Below, piece by piece: positions 7,448 through 15,265 of a DNA stretch of 21,839 bases (the first letter of the stretch is position 1; each line of letters starts with the position of its first letter). Location of the stretch: the NCBI GenBank assembly GCA_004357415.1, contig SMVY01000030.1, positions 1 through 21,839 of the forward strand. Direction: 5' to 3'. Origin of the DNA: Gemmatimonadota bacterium. Lineage in GTDB: Bacteria; Gemmatimonadota; Gemmatimonadetes; Gemmatimonadales; GWC2-71-9. The notes under the pieces are model-generated. The model had not been told where the DNA came from and did no database searches. It was given only the letters and a program-made list of their open reading frames with translations. The translations under genes were made by a program, and so were the position numbers.

Positions 7448-9025
7448 CTAGTCGTAGTCGCCCGGCCGGGTGCCGGGACCGTCGACCGGAAGGAGAAACC
7501 AGAAACTACTCCCCGATCCGTAAATCGATTCCGCGCCGATGGTCCCGCCGTGTAACTCCACGAATTGCTTGGACAGGGCCAGACCCAGTCCCGTTCCCCG
7601 ATGCCGCCTGCTGGCGGAACTGTCCACTTGGGTAAACTCGGTGAATAGCCGGGACATGTCGTGTTCCTTGATGCCGATGCCGTCGTCTGCCACCGAAATC
7701 CAGATTGCCTCCCGAGTGACTAGTCGCCGCTCTGGGGACGGGCCGTCGATCGTGCTCATGACCGGGAGCGGTACCGTGGTCCGGACTACCGAGAGAGTGA
7801 TGTGGCCGCCATCCTGGGTGAATTTCGACGCGTTGGACAGGAAGTTGAACAGCACCTGTCGGACTCGGTGACCGTCGGCCATGGCCACGAACGGCTCGTC
7901 GTTCATTTGAATCCGGCATTCCTGTGATTTGGCCGCCAGGAGGCTGGCGGTATCCGCCACCGCGCCGGTCACGGCTTCCCGGAGATCGGTGGGCGCCAGC
8001 TCCAACTGCACGTGGCCGGCCTCGATCTTCGCCAGGTCGAGCACGTTGTTGATGAGGGCCAGCAGGTGACGCCCGTTACGGAGCACCGATCCCAGGAAAT
8101 CCTGTTGTTGGGTGTTCAGCGGCCCGGTTTCCTCGGTCAGCAACAGGTCCGAGAATCCGATGATGGCGTTCAGTGGCGTGCGCAACTCATGTGACATGTT
8201 GGCCAGGAATTCGCTCTTGAGTTTGGTCGCGCGCTGGAGTTCCAGGTTCTTGGTACGGAGTGTCGCCTCGCTTTGCTGCAAGTCCTGCAGCACGCTGGCC
8301 CGATCGAGTCCCAGCGCTACCAGGTCGCCCAGCGTCTCCAGGAGGTTGACGTCACCCTGACTGAACGGCCGCCCGTCGAGGCGGTTGTAGGCGCTCACAG
8401 TGCCGAGGATGATGCCGCCCGAGCGGAGCGGAACGATGGCGCACGACTTCAGGCGGATCGGCGCGTGGGCCAACTGGTAATCCCGCAGGTCGGACTCCAT
8501 GTCGGCGGACAGCACCGGCTCGTCGTTGGTCACCGACCACCCCACCAGCGAGTGATCCATGGGCACCAACGCCCCGATTACCTGTTCCATGGGCCCGGAC
8601 GCAGCCACCACCTTGATGAAGCGCCCCTCCTCCACCACCATCGTCACCACCCCGGTCTCCGCTCGCAGGAGGTCCATGGCCGCCTCGGCCACTTCGCTGC
8701 ACAGCTGGGCGAACTCCCGTCCCGACAACAGTGAACCGGCGAGTTCACGAAGGGTTTCGAGTTCCCGGTTGCGCTGATCGGCAGTGCCCAACGCGGCCTG
8801 CAGTGTGGCGCTGCGATATCGGCCCACCTCACGCCCGCGCAGGGTAGCCAGTATCCCCAGGCCGGTCGCCAGCACTACGAGGGGCCAGCCTGCTTGCCGT
8901 CCCATGACCAGCAGGATGACCCCGCTCCAGCCTGTCAGCACTGCCAGGGCTACGATGGGAACCGGCCGGTAGAGGTTCCGGTCGAGCCAGCTGACCAGAC
9001 TCGTATCCTTAGGAACGGTCGTCAC
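7448..9025 (-). CDS. GAF-domain sensor histidine kinase
   Basis: A 525-residue membrane histidine kinase. Two transmembrane helices (about residues 22-41 and 47-62) are followed by a short coiled coil, a GAF sensor domain (about 95-245), a dimerisation/phosphoacceptor domain with H279 in MSHELRTPLNAIIGF, and an ATPase domain with the N box (NFLSNASKF), G1 (DDGIGI) and G2 (RGTGLGLAL) motifs. It should autophosphorylate H279 and pass the phosphate to a response regulator, but none is encoded nearby. I chose GTG 9025 because it overlaps the stop of the preceding gene (GTGA). A longer frame reaching 9175 would run through that gene and has a compositionally odd N-terminus. The signal for the GAF domain is unknown; the coupled [2Fe-2S] protein suggests redox or iron. 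Confidence 0.93.
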   Translation of the reverse strand: MTTVPKDTSLVSWLDRNLYRPVPIVALAVLTGWSGVILLVMGRQAGWPLVVLATGLGILATLRGREVGRYRSATLQAALGTADQRNRELETLRELAGSLLSGREFAQLCSEVAEAAMDLLRAETGVVTMVVEEGRFIKVVAASGPMEQVIGALVPMDHSLVGWSVTNDEPVLSADMESDLRDYQLAHAPIRLKSCAIVPLRSGGIILGTVSAYNRLDGRPFSQGDVNLLETLGDLVALGLDRASVLQDLQQSEATLRTKNLELQRATKLKSEFLANMSHELRTPLNAIIGFSDLLLTEETGPLNTQQQDFLGSVLRNGRHLLALINNVLDLAKIEAGHVQLELAPTDLREAVTGAVADTASLLAAKSQECRIQMNDEPFVAMADGHRVRQVLFNFLSNASKFTQDGGHITLSVVRTTVPLPVMSTIDGPSPERRLVTREAIWISVADDGIGIKEHDMSRLFTEFTQVDSSASRRHRGTGLGLALSKQFVELHGGTIGAESIYGSGSSFWFLLPVDGPGTRPGDYD

Positions 9026-9255
9026 GAATCTGCTGGTTCCGAGTAGGCGGGATCGGGTGGAAGGAGGTGGCGAAACTGAGTTTGACCGGTGTCGATCATG
9101 GCGCGAAGGTACGGGCGGCAAAGGCCGCATTGGTCGCCGCACCCCGTTTGGGCAACGACGTCTTCGAGAGCCCACCCGCGGGCTCTCACCAGCAGGAGCA
9201 ACTGGTCGAACGGTTTGTTCAGACAGACACAGCGGGTAATCAGAACACCCGTCAT
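9022..9255 (-). CDS. BFD-like [2Fe-2S]-binding protein
   Basis: A 77-residue protein with the cysteine pattern of the BFD-like [2Fe-2S] domain (bacterioferritin-associated ferredoxin family): C9-x-C11, then C43-x2-C46 after 31 residues, with an additional C39 in TGCGDQCGLC. Between them are short helices (FDQLLLLVRARGWALEDVV). In Bfd itself this domain carries electrons to bacterioferritin for iron release; related domains sit in nitrite reductases and NifU. Here no bacterioferritin is nearby. The gene starts 7 bp after the SDR stop, and its TGA overlaps the GTG of the histidine kinase, so all three are probably co-translated. It could act as redox partner of the SDR or as a sensor input to the kinase; both are inference. 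Confidence 0.82.
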   Translation of the reverse strand: MTGVLITRCVCLNKPFDQLLLLVRARGWALEDVVAQTGCGDQCGLCRPYLRAMIDTGQTQFRHLLPPDPAYSEPADS

Positions 9256-9262
9256 GGTCGAA

Positions 9263-9973
9263 TCAGGGATTGGTGGGACGGAGGTCGAGTTCGCTCACCA
9301 TGGCGCCGGGTGGGAGCGCCAGGACGTCGGACACCACTTGGGCCACATCCTCAGGCCTCAGGATGCGATCCAGATCCGGTTGGAGCATGTCTTGATTACG
9401 GATGAGTGGCGTGTCGACCGATCCGGGACACAGGGTCACCACCCGAATATCGTCTCCCCGGACTTCCAGCATCAACGCACGGCTGAAACCGAGGACCGCG
9501 TGCTTGGAGGCGCAGTAGGCGGTCCCGCCGATGAAGCCGTTGCGGCCGGCCAGGCTGGCCATGTTGATGATGGTGCCGCCCCGCTTGCGCCGCATGGAGG
9601 GGAGTACGGCCCGGGTGACCAGGAACAGGCCGCGGACGTTGGTCGCCATCGTCTCGTCCCAATCGTCCAGCGACAGGTCGTCCAGCCGCGCGAGCCGGGC
9701 GATCCCCGCATTGTTGATTAGGACTTCGATGGGCCCGAGCGTGCCCTGTACGTGGTCCACAACGCGGGTAACGTCCTCTTCGCGGCTCACATCCGCCGGC
9801 ATGCCCGCGGCGTCGATGCCCTGGGCCTCCAGTTCCGTGAGCAGGAGCTCGAGCGTCGCCTCTCGCCGGGCGCACACGCCGATCCGGTAGCCCTGCCGTC
9901 CTAGTGACAGGGCGATCGCGCGGCCGATCCCTTCAGTGGCGCCGGTGATGAATGCTGTGGTTGGGCCTGACAT
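9263..9973 (-). CDS. Short-chain dehydrogenase/reductase (SDR)
   Basis: A 236-residue classical SDR. TGATEGIG (10-17) is the NAD(P)-binding glycine motif, NNAG lies at 87-90, and the catalytic residues are S140 and Y153-x3-K157 (YCASK). R36-R37 after the second strand (VCARRE) suggests preference for NADP(H). The length and motifs match 3-oxoacyl-ACP reductase-like enzymes, but the substrate is not predictable. The ATG at 9973 begins the fold correctly; an open frame extends upstream to 10375 but overlaps the neighbouring gene in another frame and has no domain character. It is the second gene of the minus-strand operon and sits 7 bp before the [2Fe-2S] protein gene. Confidence 0.92.
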   Translation of the reverse strand: MSGPTTAFITGATEGIGRAIALSLGRQGYRIGVCARREATLELLLTELEAQGIDAAGMPADVSREEDVTRVVDHVQGTLGPIEVLINNAGIARLARLDDLSLDDWDETMATNVRGLFLVTRAVLPSMRRKRGGTIINMASLAGRNGFIGGTAYCASKHAVLGFSRALMLEVRGDDIRVVTLCPGSVDTPLIRNQDMLQPDLDRILRPEDVAQVVSDVLALPPGAMVSELDLRPTNP

Positions 9974-10017
9974 GGGCCGAAAGCTAATAGCGGAAGGGGA
10001 ATGGATGAACGGGGCAG

Positions 10018-10356
10018 CTAGGGGAGGGTCGATTCGCGGCGGCGCAGGTAGAACGCCACACGAAATGCCAGCTTCCGGAGCACGATGGCCTCGCCGGCAT
10101 CCAGCCACCCTTCGTCTTCCGCGACCACGGCCAGGCGGTGCAGGGCATCGAGCCGGACCTGGCCCGCCCGAGACCTCGGCGCCCGGGTTGGCCGGGACCA
10201 CCCGGAGACCGGCCGGCCGGAGATCTGGTCGCCGTCTGCGGCCTGTGGCAGGCCCGGCCGTCCCAGCCGATCCGTCAACCGGCCGAGTTCCGTTGTCAGG
10301 GCCTCCAAGTGGGCCCTGAGCGCATCGTCGTGGCCCAACCACATGGCGTACACCAT
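10018..10356 (-). CDS. Small hypothetical protein, first gene of the SDR operon
   Basis: A predicted 112-residue protein that I do not recognise. It has amphipathic helical stretches at the N-terminus (LRAHLEALTTELGRLTDRL) and C-terminus (AIVLRKLAFRVAFYLRRRES), separated by a proline/arginine-rich linker. No signal peptide or metal motif is visible. The start at 10356 is supported by a strong Shine-Dalgarno (GGGAGG) about five bases upstream of the ATG; an in-frame extension to 10491 lacks one. It ends 44 bp before the SDR start on the same strand, so it is probably co-transcribed. The linker is compositionally like translated noncoding DNA, so some doubt remains that this is a gene. Confidence 0.55.
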   Translation of the reverse strand: MVYAMWLGHDDALRAHLEALTTELGRLTDRLGRPGLPQAADGDQISGRPVSGWSRPTRAPRSRAGQVRLDALHRLAVVAEDEGWLDAGEAIVLRKLAFRVAFYLRRRESTLP

Positions 10357-10465
10357 GGGGCCTCCCGGCTGCCATCGGGTAGTCGAATCAGCGCCCGGAG
10401 TGGCTGAAATACGCCGTGTCCCGATGCCCGAGGCCGGGGAAGGACGGCCGGCGCGACCGGCGGAT

Positions 10466-10494
10466 TTGACAACTACGCGACCTGTCTCCAAGAT
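10466..10494 (+). promoter_or_regulatory. Candidate promoter for the EF-G-like gene
   Basis: A perfect TTGACA at 10466-10471 is followed after 17 bp by CAAGAT (10489-10494), a weak -10. It lies 35 bp upstream of the start codon in the 172-bp gap between divergent genes. The -35 is striking; the -10 is not. Confidence 0.4.
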
Positions 10495-10511
10495 CCAGAT
10501 TCCAATGTCTC

Positions 10512-10521
10512 AAGGAGGTGA
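10512..10521 (+). promoter_or_regulatory. Strong Shine-Dalgarno of the EF-G-like gene
   Basis: AAGGAGGTGA is a near-perfect anti-16S match placed seven bases before ATG 10529. It decides the start: an in-frame ATG at 10505 and the long upstream extension would place this site inside the coding region. Confidence 0.85.
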
Positions 10522-10528
10522 GGCCGTA

Positions 10529-12574
10529 ATGAAGGTCTACGATACCACACACATCCGAAACGTGGCCTTTGTCGGCCACGGCGGCAGCGGCAAGACGAGC
10601 CTAGTCGATGCCCTGGCGTTCGTATCAGGTTCCAGCCGCCGTCACGGCAAGGTATCCGACGGCACCACGCTCACCGACTATTCGCAGGACGAAATCGAAC
10701 GACAGCACTCCATCGGTTTGGGGTTGGGCCTCGCCGAATGGATGGACACCAAGATCAACATGATCGACACCCCGGGATACCTCGATTTTTTTGGCGAGGC
10801 GGTCACTGGACTGCACGCGGCCGATGCCGCGGTGGTCGTGCTCAGCGCCACCAGCGGCGTGGAAGTCGGCACCGAAAAAGTATGGGAAGTGTGCGACCAT
10901 CTCCATTTGCCGCGCATTCTGTTCATCTCGCTCATGGACAAGGAACACGCCGACTTCGAGCGGGTGTTCGCGGACATCAAGGAACACTTGTCGCCCAAGG
11001 TGCTTCCGGTCGAAATACCGGTTGGAGACGGATCCGACTTCCACGGTATCATCAACCTGTTTTCCGGCAAAGCGCACATGTACCAGGCGGGGACCAAGTC
11101 GGGCGAGTACCAGGAGGTCGATGTCCCTGAGGAGTACGCCGAGCGCTTCGCGGCTTACAGCGAGCAGTTGACCGAGACCGTCGCCGCCACCGACGACTCG
11201 CTCATTGAGCGCTACCTCGAAGGACAGGAAATCTCGCGCGAGGAAGTCGTCACGGCGATGAAGCGGGCCATTATCGCAGGTGAGATCGTCCCGCTATTCG
11301 TAGGAAGCGGGGAATTGACTTTCGGCACCCGGGCCCTGCTCACCAAGATGGTGGAGCTCTTCCCTTCGCCTGCAGAAATCGAATCGCCCGCGGACGCCCC
11401 TCTCGTGGGTCGCGTGTTCAAGACGATTTCCGAGCCGCATGTGGGTGACGTGAGCTTGTTCCGGATGTATCGAGGTTCGGTGCAGAACGGCAGCGTTGTC
11501 TTCAACTCGGAACACGAGGTGACGGAAAAGCTCAATCACCTATCGGTCCAGCAGGGAAAGGATCGTTACGAGGTGAGCCAGCTTGCCGAGGGGGACATCG
11601 GGTCCGTCGCCAAGCTGAAGGACACCCACACCAACGATACTTTCTGCAGCCAGCAGAGCCCGGTGCACCTCCCGCCGATCCCGTTCCCCGAGGCGGTGGC
11701 AACGTCGGCCGTACTGGTAAGGACCCGCGGCGAGGAAGACAAGCTTGCCGCCGGCCTGCACAAGCTGCACGAGGAAGATCCGACCTTCCACTTCGAGTAC
11801 AACTCCGAATTGGGCCAGACCCTCATCCACGGGATGGGAGAGCGCCACTTCGAGATTCTGCTCAAGCGCCTCGAGAAAAAATTCGGCGTGGTCGCCGAAT
11901 TGATCCGCCCCAAGATCGCCTACCGGGAAACCCTCCGCGGCAAGGCCGAGGGGCAGGGGAAACACAAGAAGCAGTCCGGCGGTCGCGGACAATACGGCGA
12001 TTGCTGGATCCGATTGGCCGGCCGGCCGCATGGTGAGGGTTATGAATTCACCAACAAGATCGTCGGCGGTGCCATCCCATCCAAGTACGTCCCCGCCGTC
12101 GACAGGGGCATCCGGGAAGCCGCCGCCCGAGGAATTATCGCGGGCTACCCCGTGGTGGATTTCTCAGCCGAATGCTACGACGGGTCGCACCACAACGTTG
12201 ATTCGAACGAGATGTCGTTCAAGATGGCAGGCATCCTCGCGTTCCGGAACGTGGCGGCGAAGGCCCGGCCGGCGCTGTTGGAACCGCTCGACGACGTGGA
12301 AGTATTTGCTCCGGAAGATGCCTTGGGCGACGTGATGGGCGATCTCAGCGGACGTCGTGGTCAAATTCTCGGGACCGAGACCGATGGCAGGCTCACCAAA
12401 GTCACCGCCATCGTTCCGCAATCCGAGTTGTACAAGTACTCGACCACCCTGCACTCGATGACGCACGGCCGGGGCACATTCCACCGGAAGTTCCACGGGT
12501 ACGTCGAAGCCCCGTCCGAAGTGGTGGCAAAGGTCATCGCCGAGTCGAAGACCGAGTCCGCCAAGGCGAGCTGA
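10529..12574 (+). CDS. Elongation factor G-like translational GTPase (EF-G-2/FusA2 type)
   Basis: A 681-residue paralogue of EF-G. GHGGSGKT (16-23) is the P-loop and DTPGY (80-84) the G3 motif. Switch I has IERQHSIGLGL in place of the canonical RGITI, a mark of the EF-G-like subfamily rather than the housekeeping factor. The G4 position, normally NKxD, reads SLMD (134-137), lacking the Asn and Lys that read guanine. Domains II-V follow in order; domain IV contains SGGRGQYGDCW and domain V ends with HGRGTFHRKFHGY. Members of this subfamily bind ribosomes but their job is poorly defined; hibernation, stress or recycling roles are possible. The gene has its own strong Shine-Dalgarno and terminator and appears monocistronic. 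Confidence 0.92.
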   Translation: MKVYDTTHIRNVAFVGHGGSGKTSLVDALAFVSGSSRRHGKVSDGTTLTDYSQDEIERQHSIGLGLGLAEWMDTKINMIDTPGYLDFFGEAVTGLHAADAAVVVLSATSGVEVGTEKVWEVCDHLHLPRILFISLMDKEHADFERVFADIKEHLSPKVLPVEIPVGDGSDFHGIINLFSGKAHMYQAGTKSGEYQEVDVPEEYAERFAAYSEQLTETVAATDDSLIERYLEGQEISREEVVTAMKRAIIAGEIVPLFVGSGELTFGTRALLTKMVELFPSPAEIESPADAPLVGRVFKTISEPHVGDVSLFRMYRGSVQNGSVVFNSEHEVTEKLNHLSVQQGKDRYEVSQLAEGDIGSVAKLKDTHTNDTFCSQQSPVHLPPIPFPEAVATSAVLVRTRGEEDKLAAGLHKLHEEDPTFHFEYNSELGQTLIHGMGERHFEILLKRLEKKFGVVAELIRPKIAYRETLRGKAEGQGKHKKQSGGRGQYGDCWIRLAGRPHGEGYEFTNKIVGGAIPSKYVPAVDRGIREAAARGIIAGYPVVDFSAECYDGSHHNVDSNEMSFKMAGILAFRNVAAKARPALLEPLDDVEVFAPEDALGDVMGDLSGRRGQILGTETDGRLTKVTAIVPQSELYKYSTTLHSMTHGRGTFHRKFHGYVEAPSEVVAKVIAESKTESAKAS

Positions 12575-12598
12575 GTCGCCGGCAAGGACGTCGAGCTC

Positions 12599-12636
12599 GG
12601 CGGGGCAGGGTTCTCCTGTCCCGCCGTCTTGTGTTT
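12599..12636 (+). terminator. Intrinsic terminator after the EF-G-like gene
   Basis: An 11-bp GC-rich stem (GGCGGGGCAGG, 12599-12609, with 12615-12625; one G-U pair), a 5-base loop and a T-rich tail (GTCTTGTGTTT). It begins 24 bases after the stop codon and separates this gene from the apbE operon. Confidence 0.85.
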
Positions 12637-12658
12637 GGGGCCTGCGTACCGCGGTGGC

Positions 12659-12688
12659 TTGACACCGACTAAAGCCGACAAATAGATT
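12659..12688 (+). promoter_or_regulatory. Candidate promoter of the apbE operon
   Basis: TTGACA (12659-12664) is a perfect -35. TAGATT (12683-12688) follows after 18 bp and matches the -10 consensus at four of six positions. Transcription would begin near 12695, just upstream of the Fur-like site. Its position after a terminator and before a new operon supports it. Confidence 0.6.
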
Positions 12689-12706
12689 CAGGGATGGCGA
12701 TGCATT

Positions 12707-12725
12707 GCAAACGATTCTCATTCTC
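12707..12725 (-). promoter_or_regulatory. Candidate Fur (iron-responsive repressor) operator
   Basis: Read on the minus strand the 19-mer is GAGAATGAGAATCGTTTGC. Compared with the Fur consensus GATAATGATAATCATTATC it matches 14 of 19 positions, with two consecutive GAGAAT hexamers in the proper register. It lies about 12-30 bases downstream of the predicted transcription start and 22 bases before the apbE start, where a bound repressor would block transcription. No fur gene is in the window, so the assignment rests on sequence only. Confidence 0.5.
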
Positions 12726-12746
12726 ATCTAATGTTCAGGCTCACGC

Positions 12747-13787
12747 GTGCGCTACCTCCTCTTCGGCCTCTTCGCCGCATTCCCAACCATGCCCGCCCTC
12801 ACCAGCCACGACTGGGTCGAACGCAGCGCCTACCTCATGGGCACTACGCTCCGCATCCGGGTAGCTGCCGCGGACCGTACTGAGGCAACCGACGCCATAG
12901 AGTACGCCTTCCGCGAGGTAGCCCGGTGGGAGGGCCACCTCAGCACCTGGCGGCCCGACAGCGAGCTATCCAGACTCAATGCCGCGTCCCCCGGGGTTGC
13001 CGTCCCCCTCCCGCGAAGCCTCACCCACGCCCTTCTCGAGGCTCGCCGCTGGTCCCTGCGGACCGAGCGGGCGTTCGACCCCGCCGTGGGTGCCCTGATC
13101 GATGCTTGGCACTTGCGCGGCCCCCGCCCCACGGGTGGGGGCGTGCCATCGTCCCCAGCCATCGACTCGGCGCTGGCCGCCTCCGGCTTCCGTCACTTTA
13201 GTGTGGATTCCGCCGCGAGCACCGTGACCAGGCTGCATCCCGACGCCTGGCTCGATGCTGGTGGCTTTGGCAAGGGCCTGGCACTGAGGGCGGCCGGTCG
13301 AGCCCTCGAGGAGCTGGGGATCACCAATGCCATCCTGGATTTTGGAGGGCAAATCCTGGTTCTGGGTCCAGCGCCGTCAGTCGCGTCCTGGACCATCTCC
13401 GTGGCGCACCCAGAGCGCCGACACGACCCAGTGCTCACGGTCAGGCTCCGGGACGGGCAATCGGCCGCCACGACATCGATCTCCGAACGAGGTGTCGACA
13501 TCGATGGCCACAGGCTGGGCCACGTCCTCGACCCACGCACCGGCCGGCCGGTCACCGGGTGGGGTAGCGTGACCGTGGTTGCCGGCGACCCACTGGTGGC
13601 CGATGTGCTTTCGACCGCGCTGTTCGTCATGGGTCCCGACCGGGCGCTGGAGTGGGCCGGCCGGCATCCCGAGGTGGGGGTAGTGGTCATTCGGTCCGCT
13701 ACCGGCACGCCCCAGTGGAGCCCATCTCTCGATGCCGCCATTGTCGGCGGTTCTCCATTCCCTTCCCAAATCGAAACGACAGGATAG
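12747..13787 (+). CDS. apbE: FAD:protein FMN transferase (ApbE family)
   Basis: A 346-residue ApbE-family enzyme, which uses FAD and Mg2+ to attach FMN covalently to a threonine (or serine) of periplasmic FMN-binding domains. Visible family motifs: MGTTLRI (31-37), DAGGFGKGLAL (170-180, binding the FAD diphosphate), HVLDPRTGRP (259-268) and DPLVADVLSTALFVMG (281-296), whose aspartates and threonine coordinate the metal. The N-terminus (RYLLFGLFAAFPTMPA) is a probable signal peptide, consistent with action outside the cytoplasm. I chose GTG 12747, the only start in frame that retains this signal; no clear Shine-Dalgarno is seen. It is first in an operon with a porin-like protein, an FMN-binding protein that is its likely substrate, and a histidine-rich membrane protein. 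A candidate Fur box precedes it. Confidence 0.93.
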   Translation: MRYLLFGLFAAFPTMPALTSHDWVERSAYLMGTTLRIRVAAADRTEATDAIEYAFREVARWEGHLSTWRPDSELSRLNAASPGVAVPLPRSLTHALLEARRWSLRTERAFDPAVGALIDAWHLRGPRPTGGGVPSSPAIDSALAASGFRHFSVDSAASTVTRLHPDAWLDAGGFGKGLALRAAGRALEELGITNAILDFGGQILVLGPAPSVASWTISVAHPERRHDPVLTVRLRDGQSAATTSISERGVDIDGHRLGHVLDPRTGRPVTGWGSVTVVAGDPLVADVLSTALFVMGPDRALEWAGRHPEVGVVVIRSATGTPQWSPSLDAAIVGGSPFPSQIETTG

Positions 13788-15185
13788 ATGGTGAAGCATC
13801 TACTACCGGCTTTGCTCGTCGTCGCGGTACTGCTGGCCCTACCCTCGCCGTCCCTGGCCCAGGAGGGCAACGAGGCGGATCGGGCGCGCATCGAGGAACT
13901 GGAGCGCCGGGTTGCGGCACTGCAGGCACAACTCGACTCGGTACTGGCCGGTCAGACCGACGCCGAGCGCCTGGAGCAACTGCGCCGGCAGATCGATGCC
14001 ATCAGCCATGAACTCGAGGTCATGCAATTGGGGAGGGATGTCGTCGAGGCGGACGAAAGCCGCTACGGGCTAGGGCCGGCGGCGTCGAAGGTCTACCGTG
14101 TGCGCCGCGGCGTATCGATCGGCGGCTACGGAGAGATGCTATACCAGAATTTCTCGTCGACACGACAGGATGACGCCGCGTCTGGCAAGAAGGACCAGAT
14201 CGACTTTCTTCGGGCGGTGCTGTACTTCGGATACAAGTTCAACGACAAGATCCTGTTCAACTCCGAGATCGAGTTCGAACACGCGGCGACCAGCAACGCG
14301 GGGTCGGTGGCAGTCGAGTTCGCCTACATCGACTTCTTCCTCACCTCGTGGGTCGGTGTCCGAGCCGGACTCCTCCTCCTCCCCATGGGCTACCTCAATG
14401 AACTTCACGAGCCGCCCATTTTTCTCGGCACCGACCGGCCGGAGACCGACCGGCGCATCATTCCCACCACCTGGCGTGAGAACGGTCTGGGTCTGGTCGG
14501 GGAGGCCGGCGGCTTCGCCTACCGGGCGTACGCCGTCAACGCGTTCGATGCGGTCGGCGACGGGTCGTCCAAGGCATCGGGCTTCAGTGCCACGGGCCTC
14601 AGGGGTGGACGGCAGAAGGGCTCCAAGGCCGTGGTCGAGCACATCGCCGGGGTCGGCCGCCTGGACTACGTCGGTGTCTTGGGACTCAACGTCGGGACAT
14701 CCCTATACTACGGCAACGCCGGCCAGGGCAACGTCGACTCCAACGGGCAGCTCATCTCGGCGCCGACGTTCATCTGGGAAGGACACGCCCAGTACCGCGC
14801 CCACGGATTCTGGTTGCGCGGTCTCTACACGTTGTCCACCGTGGGTGACGTGGCACAGCTCAATGATGCCCACCAGTTCACCGGCAACGAATCCATCGGC
14901 GAGCGGCTCACCGGCTGGTACCTGGAGGCGGGATACGATGTGCTGCATTCGGTGCGGACGGAGCACCAGGTGATTCCCTACGTCCGCTACGAGCAAATCA
15001 ACACCCAGGCCCGTGTCCCGGCCGGCTTCACTGCCAACCCGGCAACCGAGGCCACCATCACCACCGTCGGCGCCATGTGGAAGCCCATCACCAACGTGGC
15101 CGTCAAGGTAGACTATCAGGCCCGCCGCAACGCGGCACGCACTGGTGTCGATCAATTGAACGTCAGTCTCGGGTTCCTCTTTTGA
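13788..15185 (+). CDS. Outer-membrane porin-like beta-barrel protein with N-terminal coiled coil
   Basis: A 465-residue protein with a clear signal peptide (residues 1-24, ending SPSLAQ), then a helical coiled-coil segment (about 30-85, heptad-rich, for example RIEELERRVAALQAQLD). A beta-barrel follows with alternating hydrophobic residues and aromatic girdles (GGYGEMLYQNF, VLYFGYKFNDKILFNSEIEF). It ends in phenylalanine (VSLGFLF), the usual outer-membrane insertion signal. It resembles OprP/OprO-like or related trimeric porins with N-terminal coiled coils. Its ATG directly follows the apbE stop. In this operon it may admit an electron acceptor, chelated metal or flavin. The selectivity cannot be read from the sequence. 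The barrel fold is confident; the family name less so. Confidence 0.82.
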   Translation: MVKHLLPALLVVAVLLALPSPSLAQEGNEADRARIEELERRVAALQAQLDSVLAGQTDAERLEQLRRQIDAISHELEVMQLGRDVVEADESRYGLGPAASKVYRVRRGVSIGGYGEMLYQNFSSTRQDDAASGKKDQIDFLRAVLYFGYKFNDKILFNSEIEFEHAATSNAGSVAVEFAYIDFFLTSWVGVRAGLLLLPMGYLNELHEPPIFLGTDRPETDRRIIPTTWRENGLGLVGEAGGFAYRAYAVNAFDAVGDGSSKASGFSATGLRGGRQKGSKAVVEHIAGVGRLDYVGVLGLNVGTSLYYGNAGQGNVDSNGQLISAPTFIWEGHAQYRAHGFWLRGLYTLSTVGDVAQLNDAHQFTGNESIGERLTGWYLEAGYDVLHSVRTEHQVIPYVRYEQINTQARVPAGFTANPATEATITTVGAMWKPITNVAVKVDYQARRNAARTGVDQLNVSLGFLF

Positions 15186-15262
15186 GTGCGCAGGTCGCAG
15201 TGCGCAGTGCGCAGGGTCGAGGACTCGGGGCTGCCGTCCACAGTCCACCGTCCACCATCAAC
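15186..15262. repeat. Two runs of degenerate 7-bp tandem repeats
   Basis: From 15185 the sequence reads as imperfect heptamers (AGTGCGC, AGGTCGC, AGTGCGC, AGTGCGC, AGGGTCG). From 15235 a second run has the unit CCGTCCA (CCGTCCA, CAGTCCA, CCGTCCA, CCATCAA). They fill the gap between the porin and FMN-binding genes and overlap alternative starts of the latter. Confidence 0.7.
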
Positions 15263-15265
15263 CTC

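Noticed and set aside
10085..10528. N-terminal extension of the EF-G-like frame
   Set aside because: The perfect Shine-Dalgarno and the normal EF-G N-terminus place the start at 10529; the extension is opposite another likely gene and has no family character.
15077..15265. Upstream part of the FMN-binding frame starting inside the porin gene
   Set aside because: It overlaps the porin C-terminus in another frame and would place over 60 unrelated residues before the signal peptide.
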